The notes under the pieces: generated by a model | Seen by the model: only the letters and a program-made list of their open reading frames with translations | Database searches by the model: none | What the model was told of the DNA's origin: nothing | Translations under genes and position numbers: made by a program | Origin: Candidatus Amarobacillus elongatus | Lineage (GTDB): Bacteria; Chloroflexota; Dehalococcoidia; Tepidiformales; Tepidiformaceae | NCBI GenBank assembly: GCA_016703545.1 | Contig: JADJBX010000010.1 | Span: forward strand, 1 to 64,000 | Length of the DNA: 64,000 bases | Direction: 5' to 3' | In this document: piece by piece, positions 52,624-61,323 of the stretch | Layout: every line of letters begins with the position of its first letter | Numbering within the stretch: the first letter of the stretch is position 1

Positions 52624-53046
52624 ATGGCAAAGAAAGTCCGGGCAGTGGTGACACTGCAGCTTCCGGCCGGCAAGGCGAACCCGGCCCCGCCCGTTGGCCC
52701 CGCGCTCGGCCAGCACGGCGTGAACATCATGGAGTTCTGCAAGGAATACAACGCCCGCACGACGCCGATGGCGGGGCAGATTATTCCGGCGCAGCTCACG
52801 ATCTTCGAAGACCGTTCGTTCACGTTCATCCTCAAGACGCCCCCCGCCGCGGACATGCTGCGCAAGGCCGCCGGCGTCGATAAGGGCTCGGGCAACGTGC
52901 GCCAGAAGAAGGTCGGCACCGTCACCGTCGCCGACCTCCGGCGGATCGCCGAGACCAAGCTCCCCGACCTCAACGCCAACACCGTCGAGGACGCCATGAA
53001 GATCGTCGAGGGCACCGCGCGCTCGATGGGCATCGAGGTCGAGTAG
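52624..53046 (+). CDS. rplK: 50S ribosomal protein L11
   Basis: L11 forms the GTPase-associated centre of the 50S subunit and is the substrate of PrmA. The 140-aa sequence is canonical: LPAGKANPAPPVGPALGQHG, FCKEYNARTTPMAGQIIP, SFTFILKTPPAADML and the C-terminal rRNA-binding half. ATG 52624 follows GGAGAC. It is two nt from rplA. nusG and secE, usual upstream neighbours, are absent. Confidence 0.97.
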   Translation: MAKKVRAVVTLQLPAGKANPAPPVGPALGQHGVNIMEFCKEYNARTTPMAGQIIPAQLTIFEDRSFTFILKTPPAADMLRKAAGVDKGSGNVRQKKVGTVTVADLRRIAETKLPDLNANTVEDAMKIVEGTARSMGIEVE

Positions 53047-53048
53047 CC

Positions 53049-53774
53049 ATGGCCGGTATCGCACCCTCCAAGAAGGGCAAGAAGTGGAAGGAAGCGGCCG
53101 CGAAGGTCGACCCCACGAAGCTGTACTCCCCGGACGAGGCGATCGCCCTCGCCCGTGAGATCCACCCGGCGAAGTTCGATGAGACGGTCGAACTGCATAT
53201 CAAAACCGGCCTGGACCCGCGCCACGCCGAGCAGCAGATCCGCGGCAGCACGGTGCTCCCGCACGGCCTCGGCAAGGTGATGCGCGTCCTCGTCTTCACC
53301 GAAGGCGAAGCCGTTTCGGCCGCGCGCGAAGCCGGCGCCGATTTCGTCGGCAGCGACGACCTGATCAAGCAGATCGAAGGCGGCTGGACCGACTTCGACG
53401 TAGCCATCGCCACGCGCGAAATGATGGGCAAGGTCGGCCGCCTCGGCCGCATCCTCGGCCCCCGCGGCCTCATGCCGAACCCGCGCTCCGGCACCGTCGT
53501 CGCGGGCGAGGACATCGCCCGCACGGTCGATGAAGCGAAGCAGGGTCGTGTGGAGTTCCGCCTCGACCGCCTCGCGAACATCCACGTGCCGCTGGGCAAG
53601 GTGTCGTTCGAGGACGAGAAGCTGCGCGAGAACATGGCGACGTTCATCGAGGCGATCAACGCCGCCAAGCCGCGCGAAGCCAAGGGCCAGTACATCCGCT
53701 CTGTCACGCTGACGACGACGATGGGCCCCGGCATCCACCTGGACCTGCAGCAGGCGCTCGGGCTGAAGAACTAA
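53049..53774 (+). CDS. rplA: 50S ribosomal protein L1
   Basis: L1 builds the mobile stalk by the E site and in many bacteria represses its own rplK-rplA message. The 241-aa protein has KKWKEAAAKVDPTKLY, VVLPHGLGK-like TVLPHGLGKVMRVLVF, the signature LGRILGPRGLMPNPRSGTV and IRSVTLTTTMGPGI. Starts 2 nt after rplK. A strong terminator follows at 53800, so rplJ-rplL are not in this operon. Confidence 0.97.
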   Translation: MAGIAPSKKGKKWKEAAAKVDPTKLYSPDEAIALAREIHPAKFDETVELHIKTGLDPRHAEQQIRGSTVLPHGLGKVMRVLVFTEGEAVSAAREAGADFVGSDDLIKQIEGGWTDFDVAIATREMMGKVGRLGRILGPRGLMPNPRSGTVVAGEDIARTVDEAKQGRVEFRLDRLANIHVPLGKVSFEDEKLRENMATFIEAINAAKPREAKGQYIRSVTLTTTMGPGIHLDLQQALGLKN

Positions 53775-53799
53775 CCCTTCGCCCCGCCACAGCACAAAC

Positions 53800-53829
53800 A
53801 CGAGGGCGCCCCGGATGGGGCGCCCTCGT
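53800..53829. terminator. perfect 13-bp hairpin after rplA, bidirectional
   Basis: ACGAGGGCGCCCC (53800-53812), loop GGAT, GGGGCGCCCTCGT (53817-53829). Weak T-tracts lie on both sides, so it can serve rplKA and the convergent synthetase gene. Confidence 0.85.
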
Positions 53830-53855
53830 TCGTAGTTCCCACCCGCCGCCGCGGA

Positions 53856-55259
53856 TCAGGGGGCAAGCCGCCCCAGTGCCCACGCCGCGCGTTCCACGCT
53901 CGGGAACACGGCGAGACCGCGGGCGACGAGCGTGTCGCGCACCTCGTCCAGCACCTGGCGGTACTCCGGCTCGTTCGTCTCCGTCGCGCCGAGGACGACG
54001 GCCACGGGCTTCGCGCTGTTGCCGGCGATGGCCGCCAGCCGGTTGCAGGCGTGCTTCAGCCGTTCGCCGCCGTCGGGCCGGCCGAGGAACCAGTCCTCGC
54101 CCACGTTGGCAATCGCGAGGTCGTACGACGGGTCCGCGAGCATCAGCTCCAGCAGGCCGTTCGACGAGAGCCCGCTGCCCGCGAGGATGGACTGGTCCAC
54201 GGGGTTGCCGACCCAGTCCGCGAGCGCGGGGGCCTTCGCGCGCACCTGTTCGCGCACGGCGTCCGGCAGGGGCACCACGTCGAAGCCGTTCTCCTCGGCG
54301 GCGTCGGCGGATTGCACGCTGCGGCCGCCACCGCCGCCCACGATCGCGATTCGCCGCCCGGCCGCCCTGGGGAGCAGCGCCGCGGCGACCATAAGATCCA
54401 GCACCTGCTCCTGGCTGCGCGCCTCGATTGCGCCGGCCTGGCGGATGGCGGTGGACCAGAGCAGCGTCGAACCGGCGAGGGCGGCGGTGTGCGACGACGC
54501 GGATTTCGCGCCCGCCGCGGTGCGCCCGGCCTTGTGGATGATGACCGGCTTGCGCGCGGCCGCCAGCTTGAGTGCTTCGAAGAACCCGCGCCCATCCGGC
54601 ACGCCCTCGACGTATGCGCCGATGACGGTCGTATCGGGGTCCCCGGCAAGGTAGGCGAGAAGGCGGGCAGGGGTGAGGTCGAGGCCGTTACCGTAGTTCG
54701 CCACCTTGCCGAAGCGCAGCCCCCGGGCGTTCCCCCGCAGCGCGACCTCGACGGCGTTGTTCCCCGATTGGCTGAGGAACGCGGCGCCGCCGGCCTCGCG
54801 CGGGAGGTCGGGCCGGAAGGCGATGCGGCCGCCGGGGTGGTAGAGCCCGAGGCCGTTCGGCCCGAGCAGGCGCACGCCCCCCGCCTCGCAGGCGGCGAGC
54901 AGCTGGCGCTCGAGGTCCGCCGCGCCGGCATCGCCGGTTTCGCTGAAGCGTCCCGTGAACAGGTGGAGGAAGGGGACGCGCTTCTTCGCGCACTGTGCCA
55001 CCAGATCCAGCACCGCCGAGTTCGGCAGGCACGAAATCACGAGGTCGACCTCGCCGGGGACATCGTCGAGGGAGCGGAAGGCGGGGTAGCCATCGACCTC
55101 CGCCGCGCTGCGGCTGATGGGGTAGACGGCGCCTTCGAAGCCGAACACCCGGAGCGAGTGCACGTAGTCGTGCCCCGGGCTATCGACGGTGGCCGAAGCG
55201 CCCGCGACGGCGACCGAGCGCGGCGAAAAAAGGCGGGTGAGGTCGGGAGGGGTGATCAC
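53856..55259 (-). CDS. NDP-forming acyl-CoA synthetase-like protein (no ATP-grasp)
   Basis: A 467-aa protein like the alpha part of ADP-forming acyl-CoA synthetases: CoA-binding domain (LFSPRSVAVAGAS, VYPISRSAAEVDGYPAFRSL, CLPNSAVLDLVAQC), then the succinyl-CoA-ligase flavodoxin domains (GPNGLGLYHPGG, LSQSGNNAVEVALRG, SSHTAALAGS with the phospho-His). The ATP-grasp beta part is missing, so it would need a partner subunit. Start GTG 55259, 6 nt after TACAAT. It is divergent from an acyl-CoA dehydrogenase, across a heptamer element. Confidence 0.83.
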   Translation of the reverse strand: MITPPDLTRLFSPRSVAVAGASATVDSPGHDYVHSLRVFGFEGAVYPISRSAAEVDGYPAFRSLDDVPGEVDLVISCLPNSAVLDLVAQCAKKRVPFLHLFTGRFSETGDAGAADLERQLLAACEAGGVRLLGPNGLGLYHPGGRIAFRPDLPREAGGAAFLSQSGNNAVEVALRGNARGLRFGKVANYGNGLDLTPARLLAYLAGDPDTTVIGAYVEGVPDGRGFFEALKLAAARKPVIIHKAGRTAAGAKSASSHTAALAGSTLLWSTAIRQAGAIEARSQEQVLDLMVAAALLPRAAGRRIAIVGGGGGRSVQSADAAEENGFDVVPLPDAVREQVRAKAPALADWVGNPVDQSILAGSGLSSNGLLELMLADPSYDLAIANVGEDWFLGRPDGGERLKHACNRLAAIAGNSAKPVAVVLGATETNEPEYRQVLDEVRDTLVARGLAVFPSVERAAWALGRLAP

Positions 55260-55265
55260 GCGGGG

Positions 55266-55271
55266 ATTGTA
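55266..55271 (-). promoter_or_regulatory. TACAAT -10 box, predicted leaderless start
   Basis: TACAAT on the minus strand ends 6 nt before GTG 55259, right beside the heptamer array. Confidence 0.55.
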
Positions 55272-55275
55272 GAGA

Positions 55276-55408
55276 GAGAAAGGAGAAAAGAGAAAAGAGA
55301 AAAGCGGGGACAACCCTGGCTTGGGCGGGAGGGACTGGTGGCGCCGGCGAAGCCACTGGGAACCGGGCACTGGGAACTGGGCACTCCTTCTCTCCTTTCT
55401 CCTTTCTC
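55276..55408. repeat. heptamer element F: three different 7-bp arrays and a core
   Basis: GAGAAAG and three GAGAAAA at 55276-55303; core CGGGGACAACCCTGG at 55305-55319; CACTGGG, AACCGGG, CACTGGG, AACTGGG at 55354-55381 (a 14-bp doublet); then CTTTCTC twice at 55395-55408, the complement of the first array. It lies between divergent genes. Confidence 0.85.
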
Positions 55409-55453
55409 TCCTGTGCTAGCCTCGTTGCCGTCCACCCGTTTCCCGGAGGCCCA

Positions 55454-56686
55454 ATGTCCGACCCCGAAGCCGACCTCATCGCCGCCGCCCGCGACCTCGC
55501 GCGCGGTCCCATCGCCGCCGGCGCCGCCGGGCACGACCGTGAGGGCACCTTTTCGCACGAGAACGCCCGCGCGATGCGCGACCTGAAGCTGCCCGGCATG
55601 GGGCTCCCGGCGTCGCTCGGCGGCCTCGGCGTGAGCGCGGAGACGCAGGTCCGCGTCATCGAGGAGCTGGCGTACGGCGACGGCTCCACGGCCGTCACCC
55701 TGAACATGCACCTCTTCGCCGTCGAGGCGCTCGCGGGGCTGCCGCCGTTCCCCCGGCGCGACGCGGTCCTGCGTGATGTCGCCGCGAACGGCTCATTCGT
55801 CTGCGGCCCCGTCTCCATCCCCACCGGTGAACTGGACAACCGCCGCAGCGGTCTGCGCGTGACCGAGGACGGCGCGGACCTCGTCATCAACGGCACGGTC
55901 GGCTTCGCGTCGAACAGCGAGGGCGCGTCATACGTCATGGCGGCGGGCACCATCGCCCGGGGCGAAGGCATCGAACCCGACCTCGTGCTCGCGCTGCCCG
56001 ACATCACCGCCCCCGGCGTCACCATCCTCAAGAACTGGGACGCGATGGGGAACCGCTCGACCGCCAGCCACGACATCGCGTTCGAGAACGTGCGCATCCC
56101 GCGGACCGAGGCGATGGTGGCGCCGATCCCGATCATCCGCGCGATCCAGCAGGCCGCTGCCGCGAACCCGGCGATCGGCCAGCGTGGCGCGCGCGGCACC
56201 CTCGGCATCTGCGCCATCTGGCTCGGCCTCGCGCAGGCGGCGATGGACTTCACGCTGGAGTACTTGGGCAAGCGGCACGGGCTCATCGCGGGCGAATCGA
56301 CCCTCTTCGGCTCGACCGGCTTCCGCAGCGCCGAGCCGTGGGCACAGGCCGGCATCGGCAACCTGGACCACTGGCTCGAAACCGGCCGGACCGTCCTCTA
56401 CGACGCCGTCCGCCGCTCGACGCAGCCGTTCCCTACGGTGCACGAGTACAACCGCACGATTGTCCGCACCGTGTACCACCTGCGGCGCATGAGCGAAGAG
56501 GTCTCGGCGGGCGCGATGCGCGTCTGCGGCGCGCACGCCTACGTTCGCAGCCGCCCGCTTGAGCGCATCTTCCGCGACATGGTCGGCGGCAACGTCATGG
56601 CGTGGAAGACGGACCAGCTGCAGATGACGCTGGGTATGGGCGCGCTGGGCATCCCCATCCAGATCGGCGGCCCCGCTCCGGCCTAG
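55454..56686 (+). CDS. acyl-CoA dehydrogenase family protein
   Basis: A 410-aa flavoenzyme. N-terminal helices with LKLPGMGLPASLGGLGVSAE, the beta-domain (FVCGPVSIPTGELDN, GFASNSEGASYVMAAG, NWDAMGNRSTASHDIAFENV) and the C-terminal helical domain ending RDMVGGNVMAWKTDQLQMTL. It fits the family that oxidises acyl-CoA or related esters with FAD; the usual catalytic Glu is not certain. The neighbouring acyl-CoA synthetase points to fatty or branched acid breakdown. Confidence 0.86.
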   Translation: MSDPEADLIAAARDLARGPIAAGAAGHDREGTFSHENARAMRDLKLPGMGLPASLGGLGVSAETQVRVIEELAYGDGSTAVTLNMHLFAVEALAGLPPFPRRDAVLRDVAANGSFVCGPVSIPTGELDNRRSGLRVTEDGADLVINGTVGFASNSEGASYVMAAGTIARGEGIEPDLVLALPDITAPGVTILKNWDAMGNRSTASHDIAFENVRIPRTEAMVAPIPIIRAIQQAAAANPAIGQRGARGTLGICAIWLGLAQAAMDFTLEYLGKRHGLIAGESTLFGSTGFRSAEPWAQAGIGNLDHWLETGRTVLYDAVRRSTQPFPTVHEYNRTIVRTVYHLRRMSEEVSAGAMRVCGAHAYVRSRPLERIFRDMVGGNVMAWKTDQLQMTLGMGALGIPIQIGGPAPA

Positions 56687-56879
56687 CCGCCGCAGTCCCC
56701 GTCGGCCACGAAAGCGGCACACAAACCGCTCGATTCGCGCGGCCGCCGCCAGTGAGGCAGGGCCGGTAAAGCCGCGCGAGTGGACAAGCGGTGAATCGGG
56801 GAAACCCTACCCTTCTCGCGCGGCACCTGAAGGTCGTTTCCAACCATACCGGGTAGAGAAACCTCCCGGGGCCACCACC

Positions 56880-57200
56880 ATGCAGTACCGAACCGCTCTC
56901 GCCACCAGCGCCTACACCTTCCAGACCGACCGCGTGCCGGTGGGCCTCGCCGCCCAACTCAAGCGCGACGGGCTGGCGACCGCCGTCGATGTCAGCGAAT
57001 CCTGCATCGACCTCGAGTCCTCGCAGAGCCTGGCGCAGCTGATTCACGCGATCGAGCGGGCCGGCGCCGAGATCTTCTCCATCCGCCGCGCGCACGCGCC
57101 CGTGCACACCACGCCCGAGATTCGCCCCGCGAGCAGCGCCGCCTCGCGGCTGCGCAACCCGCTTTCGTCGTGCTGGCTGCCCACCGTCCCCGGCAGCTGA
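56880..57200 (+). CDS. 106-aa protein of unknown function
   Basis: A soluble protein, ATG 56880, beginning MQYRTALATSAYTFQTDRVP with a helix LAQLIHAIERAGAEIF and a basic, Ser-rich tail. G/C-rich third positions support coding. No family recognised. The 193-bp gap before it (56687-56879) shows no gene; a CATACC-like box lies about 25 bp before the start. It is convergent with the glycosyltransferase. Confidence 0.6.
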   Translation: MQYRTALATSAYTFQTDRVPVGLAAQLKRDGLATAVDVSESCIDLESSQSLAQLIHAIERAGAEIFSIRRAHAPVHTTPEIRPASSAASRLRNPLSSCWLPTVPGS

Positions 57201-57216
57201 TCAGGCGTCCCTCGCG

Positions 57217-58215
57217 TTACCGGAAGCGCCGCCGTACGGCCGAAAGCGCACGCCAGCCCCGTTCCCCCAGCGACGCCCGCCCGGCCGCGAGCCACCACCC
57301 ACCCGAGGTCACGGCGATACCGGGCGCGAGCGCGAGCAGGTCGCCGCAGCGGCGCAGCGCAAGCGAGCGGCGGCCCGCGAACGCATCGGCGAGCGCGAGG
57401 TCGGCGCCGCGGGTGCGGAGGGCGCGCGCGTCGCTGATGGGCAGGCCCGCGGCGCGAGCCGTTGCCGCTTCCGCGCGCAGCACCGCCAGCCCCTCGCGCA
57501 GCACCGCCCGCCGCCGCTGAGGCTTGCCCGACATCTGCGCCTCGTGAAGCCGGTAGCCGTAGCAGGGGCGGTCGACTACGGCCACGGGGCCGCGCCGCGC
57601 GAGCGCCAGCCAAAGCGCGAAATCACCGTAATTCGAAAGGTCCGGGCGATATCCCCCGGCCGCGTGGTAGGCGCTTGCGCGGATCACCGTCCCCGAATGC
57701 ATCACCGAGAACTCGCGCTCCGTCAGCACCCGGCGCGTGAACTCCGCGCCCGTGATCGTGCGATTGCCGGGCATGAGCCGCCGCACCTCGCCCTCACCCC
57801 CGGGCACGATCTTCCGGAACGCCGTCACGCACGCGACCGCACGCGGCTCGTCGCGCAGCCGTGCGACCTGCGCCGCGAACGCATCCGGGTCGAGCACGAC
57901 ATCGTCGGCGGAGACCATGACGAGGAACTCCCCGCGCGACAGCGTTCCCGTGCCCTCGATCAGCGTCGCCACGAACCCCTCGTTCCGTTCGTGCGCGACG
58001 ATTCGGATGCGCGGGTCGCAGGCGAAGCGGGCAGCCACCGCGAGCGAGTCATCGCTGGACCCGTCATCGAGCACGATCACCTCGAACGAATCGAACGATT
58101 GCGCGAGCACCGACGCCAGGCTTTCGCCAAGAAAGCGGGCGTAGTTGTGGCTGAGCAGCAGCACGCTCAGGGCCGGGGCGGCCGCGCCAGGTTCGCCGGG
58201 TACCGCGGATGACAC
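57217..58215 (-). CDS. family 2 glycosyltransferase
   Basis: A 332-aa GT2 enzyme: ALSVLLLSHNYARFLGESLA, FEVIVLDDGSSDDSL and FLVMVSADDVVLDPDAF (the DxD-type metal site). A later YGDFALWLALARRG region is typical of the acceptor side. It adds a sugar to an unknown acceptor, perhaps rhamnan-type polymers. Start GTG 58215, 7 nt after TATCCT. It is not in the 14-19 kb cluster. Confidence 0.85.
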   Translation of the reverse strand: MSSAVPGEPGAAAPALSVLLLSHNYARFLGESLASVLAQSFDSFEVIVLDDGSSDDSLAVAARFACDPRIRIVAHERNEGFVATLIEGTGTLSRGEFLVMVSADDVVLDPDAFAAQVARLRDEPRAVACVTAFRKIVPGGEGEVRRLMPGNRTITGAEFTRRVLTEREFSVMHSGTVIRASAYHAAGGYRPDLSNYGDFALWLALARRGPVAVVDRPCYGYRLHEAQMSGKPQRRRAVLREGLAVLRAEAATARAAGLPISDARALRTRGADLALADAFAGRRSLALRRCGDLLALAPGIAVTSGGWWLAAGRASLGERGWRALSAVRRRFR

Positions 58216-58222
58216 CAGTTGA

Positions 58223-58228
58223 AGGATA
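58223..58228 (-). promoter_or_regulatory. TATCCT -10 box, predicted leaderless start
   Basis: TATCCT on the minus strand ends 7 nt before GTG 58215. Confidence 0.55.
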
Positions 58229-58285
58229 CGGGCCCGGGGCGCGAAGGTACCGGCGCGAGCAGTTTCGCCGCCCCATCCGAATCTT

Positions 58286-58318
58286 TTGCGGTCATACGGA
58301 CTGGTATGCGAACCGCAA
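58286..58318. promoter_or_regulatory. imperfect inverted repeat upstream of the LacI gene
   Basis: TTGCGGTCATAC (58286-58297) faces GTATGCGAACCGCAA (58304-58318), pairing except for a 3-nt bulge. It lies 22 bp before ATG 58340 and is a candidate autoregulatory operator. Confidence 0.5.
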
Positions 58319-58339
58319 TCGGGCTACTGTGTTCATGAC

Positions 58340-59338
58340 ATGAACATGCGGCCCACCATTAAGGACGTCGCGCGCCGCGCGAAAGTCGCCACCGGCACCG
58401 TTTCGCGCGTGACCAACGGCGATACGACCGTCCACCCCGTCATCCGGGAGGCGGTCGAGGCGGCGATCAAGGAGCTCGGGTACCGCCCCAGCCCCATCGC
58501 GCGCAACCTCCGGCGTGGCCGGTCGGGCATCATCGGCTTCGTCCTTGCCGATGTCACGAACCCCACCTACAGCGCGATGGTCCCCGAAGTGCAGGAACTG
58601 ACGCGCGAAGCCGGCTACACCCTCGTGGTCATGGACTCCGGCATGGACCCCGAGCGCGAACGGCGCAACCTCGAAACGCTCGCCGCGCTCCGCGTGGACG
58701 GCGTGGTGCTGAACCCGCTGCTGCCGGTCGATACCACCATCCCGGCGCTCCTGCAGGGCATTCCCGTGGTGAGCCTGCCCGGCGTGCCCGAGTGGGAAGG
58801 CGCGAAGGTGCGAGTGAGCAGCACCGACGCCACCCTCGCGGGCCTCGATGACTGCCTCGCGAATGGGCACCGCCGGATCGCGTTCCTCACCATCAAGGGG
58901 CTCGGCGGGACGCAGCGCGACCTGCTTTCGATGATGCGCGAACGGATCCGCGCGGCCGGCGCCACCTTCGTCTCCGACGCCTCCTGGACGTTCATGTCGC
59001 GCGAGGCGTCCACAGAGGCGCTGCCGGCCATGCTTCGCGCCGAGGGCCGGCCCACCGCCGTGCTGACCGCGTCGGCGTTGCTGCCCGAGCTGCTCATCGC
59101 CGCGCGCGATGCCGGCATGAAGGTACCGCGCGACCTCTCGGTCATCTCCATCGCCGCCTCCACCCTCGCCGACGCCTACGACCCGCCGATCAACTGCACC
59201 ACCTTCGACCACGAGCACCTGTCGTCCGAGGCGATCTGCAAGCTCCTGGACACGATGCGGGGCGAACCATGGGGCGAAGCCGAGGAGCACGCCTCCTTCT
59301 ACCTGCGGCGCGGTTCGGTCGGTCCCGCGCCCGCCTGA
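58340..59338 (+). CDS. LacI-family transcriptional regulator
   Basis: A 332-aa repressor. HTH motif MRPTIKDVARRAKVATGTVSRV with hinge ELGYRPSPIARNLRRG, then a periplasmic-binding-like sensor: GFVLADVTNPTYSAMVPEVQ, DGVVLNPLLP, TTFDHEHLSSEAICKLL. It should bind a sugar or nucleoside-like effector. The start ATG 58340 lies 9 nt after TACTGT. No transporter or sugar enzyme is next to it, so its regulon is elsewhere except for itself. Confidence 0.9.
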   Translation: MNMRPTIKDVARRAKVATGTVSRVTNGDTTVHPVIREAVEAAIKELGYRPSPIARNLRRGRSGIIGFVLADVTNPTYSAMVPEVQELTREAGYTLVVMDSGMDPERERRNLETLAALRVDGVVLNPLLPVDTTIPALLQGIPVVSLPGVPEWEGAKVRVSSTDATLAGLDDCLANGHRRIAFLTIKGLGGTQRDLLSMMRERIRAAGATFVSDASWTFMSREASTEALPAMLRAEGRPTAVLTASALLPELLIAARDAGMKVPRDLSVISIAASTLADAYDPPINCTTFDHEHLSSEAICKLLDTMRGEPWGEAEEHASFYLRRGSVGPAPA

Positions 59339-59517
59339 TCGCCGCCCTTATTTCGCGCCTACCCGGCGACGTCGGAGGCCCGGCGATGGGCCATGTGGGC
59401 CAAACAACAGGGGCACATAGGCGATCGCCGGGCGTGCCATCGCGACATTCGATGAGTGGGCGCTGGTTTTTCTGTTCTTCCTGCCGAATCTCGTTCTAGA
59501 ACACGTGGAGGGGGCGC

Positions 59518-59841
59518 ATGGAGCAGTTCCTGCACGCCGACGTGCGGCTCGCGGCCGCGGTGGAAATCGAACTCGCCACCGGCCCGGGACCAATCGGCGA
59601 ACGGCTGGCGAACGCATGGCGCCACCTCTGGCCCACCGAAAGCCTCGGCCTGCTGCCCGCGCACCTCGCGACCGAGCTCGCCCTCAGCACCGAGGCCATC
59701 CAGGAGCAGGGCGTCGACGCCTGGGTGGAGTCGCTCACCACCGAGCAGTGCCGCTTCGAAGCGCAGCGGCTGGTGCACTGGCTGCACGCCGTCCGGCAGG
59801 CGCCGGTGCACCTTGGCGGCCTCGAGGAACGCGCGGCGTGA
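59518..59841 (+). CDS. 107-aa all-helical protein, unknown function
   Basis: ATG 59518 after GGAGGGGG. Helical, acidic: MEQFLHADVRLAAAVEIELA, GERLANAWRHLWPTESLGLL, QCRFEAQRLVHWLHAV. No known family. The 179-bp region before it (59339-59517) contains GTTCTAGAAC, a 10-bp palindrome at 59492-59501, perhaps an operator. Confidence 0.65.
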   Translation: MEQFLHADVRLAAAVEIELATGPGPIGERLANAWRHLWPTESLGLLPAHLATELALSTEAIQEQGVDAWVESLTTEQCRFEAQRLVHWLHAVRQAPVHLGGLEERAA

Positions 59842-60007
59842 ACATCCCCGGCTCGCACGGGACAGCAGGGCGACAGTAACTGCGGAGTAATCCCCGGAAC
59901 CGCCACTGATGACCGCCCGGCCCGTCATCCGGGCCCATCGGACGTGATCGCACCCTGCCCTGCGCGGACAGTGGTTGTCCGGATCGAACGATCCGCGGCG
60001 GTGGACC

Positions 60008-60247
60008 ATGAACCCCCAACACATTCACGGGGCGCGGGGAAGCTTCGAACAACCGGGCACGGTCTACGTGTGCGACGCGGGCCATGGCTGCGAACTCACC
60101 GGCGAGGGCGGCGCGCCGGGCATCATCTTCCCCTCGCGCCAAGCGGCCATGGAAGTGGTCCAGGGCTGCGCGCGGCACGAACGGCTCGCGCTCGCCGTCG
60201 TCGAGTGCGAATGCGACGACGACGGCCGCGCCGCGAACGGCACATAG
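60008..60247 (+). CDS. 79-aa Cys/His protein, unknown function
   Basis: MNPQHIHGARGSFEQPG starts at ATG 60008; VYVCDAGHGCELTG and LAVVECECDDDG hold four Cys. Might be a small metal-binding protein. Upstream, CGGATCG-AA-CGATCCG (59980-59995) is a 7-bp inverted repeat that may regulate it. Function unknown. Confidence 0.55.
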   Translation: MNPQHIHGARGSFEQPGTVYVCDAGHGCELTGEGGAPGIIFPSRQAAMEVVQGCARHERLALAVVECECDDDGRAANGT

Positions 60248-60282
60248 CCAGCCGGCTTCCCGCCCATCACGGGCAGCGGCGG

Positions 60283-60288
60283 TATGCT
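60283..60288 (+). promoter_or_regulatory. TATGCT -10 box, predicted leaderless start
   Basis: TATGCT ends 7 nt before ATG 60296 of the Nudix gene. Confidence 0.5.
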
Positions 60289-60295
60289 GGCTCCC

Positions 60296-61174
60296 ATGCC
60301 TCTCACCCCCCCGGACGAAGGAAGCGCGGTCGTCCTCTTCGACCGCGATGGACGCATCCTCCTGCAGCAGCGCGACGACGACACGCCCCCCGAAGGGTAC
60401 GGGCGCTGGGCCATCCCCGGTGGCGGGCGCGAAGGCGACGAGACCCCCCGCGAGACCGCCGTCCGTGAGTTCGCCGAGGAGACGGGCGTCCACCTGTCCC
60501 GGGTGCGGCACTTTCGCAGCTTCACCCCCGCCGACCGCGATTCGATGCGGCCCCGGCTCCTACACGTCTTCCTCGCCGACGACGAGGTCGACCCCGACGC
60601 GATCGAGGTGAACGAGGGGCTCGACTTTCGGTTCTGGACCCCGGAGGAAGCGCGCGCGCTGCGCATGAACCCCTCTGGCCGGTTCGTGCTCGAAGCCGTC
60701 CTCGAAAGCGAGATGTATCGTGGGTGGGTGGCGTGGAAGCAGCCCAACCGGCGCTCCGTCTCGACCCTCGAAATCGACCGCTGGGGCCGCATCCTCCTGC
60801 AGCTGCGCGACGACGACCTGCCGCCGGACCGGTACCCGGGCGTGTGGTCGCTGCCCGGCGGACTGATCGACGAAGGCGAAAGCCCCGATGCGGCGGCGCT
60901 CCGCGAATTCGAGGAGGAGACGGGCCACCTGCTCGAAGAGCTGAAGCTGTACCGCTCGTTCCACCGCGAGGAGCTGCCCGAGTCGACGGTCGAGGTCGAG
61001 CACGTGTACTACATCGACGCGGACATCCCGGAGGAGCACATCGACGTGCGCGAAGGGCTGGCGTTCCGGTACTGGCACCCGTCGGAGTTCGCCTCCCTCG
61101 ACATGCCGCCGCACGCGCGCCACATCCTCGAAGCGTTCGTCACCAGCGGGGCCTACAAGGCGATGTTCCACTAG
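60296..61174 (+). CDS. tandem Nudix hydrolase (two Nudix domains)
   Basis: A 292-aa protein with two Nudix domains. The first box GGREGDETPRETAVREFAEE-TG (about residues 44-66) and the second GLIDEGESPDAAALREFEEE-TG (about 185-207) both keep the REUxEE metal-binding core. Nudix enzymes cleave nucleoside diphosphates linked to other groups. The repeats differ enough (GYGRWAIPGG against YPGVWSLPGG) to handle different substrates. Start ATG 60296 is set by the TATGCT box. Confidence 0.88.
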   Translation: MPLTPPDEGSAVVLFDRDGRILLQQRDDDTPPEGYGRWAIPGGGREGDETPRETAVREFAEETGVHLSRVRHFRSFTPADRDSMRPRLLHVFLADDEVDPDAIEVNEGLDFRFWTPEEARALRMNPSGRFVLEAVLESEMYRGWVAWKQPNRRSVSTLEIDRWGRILLQLRDDDLPPDRYPGVWSLPGGLIDEGESPDAAALREFEEETGHLLEELKLYRSFHREELPESTVEVEHVYYIDADIPEEHIDVREGLAFRYWHPSEFASLDMPPHARHILEAFVTSGAYKAMFH

Positions 61175-61269
61175 GGTCCCGGCGCTGGACCTGACGAGCC
61201 ACGCTCCGTGAGCTGCGCCACACCCGCGCGTTAACCGCAGCCCTCCCCGGCGCGTTACCCCCGTTACCG

Positions 61270-61306
61270 GTCCCGGGCGTGATTGTCCCCCTCTCGCGCC
61301 CGGGAC
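61270..61306. terminator. 10-bp inverted repeat between convergent genes
   Basis: GTCCCGGGCG (61270-61279) pairs with CGCCCGGGAC (61297-61306) across a 17-nt loop. It lies between the Nudix and hydrolase genes and can stop both transcripts; no T-tract is visible. Confidence 0.55.
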
Positions 61307-61323
61307 GGCCTCCTCCCGCTCCC

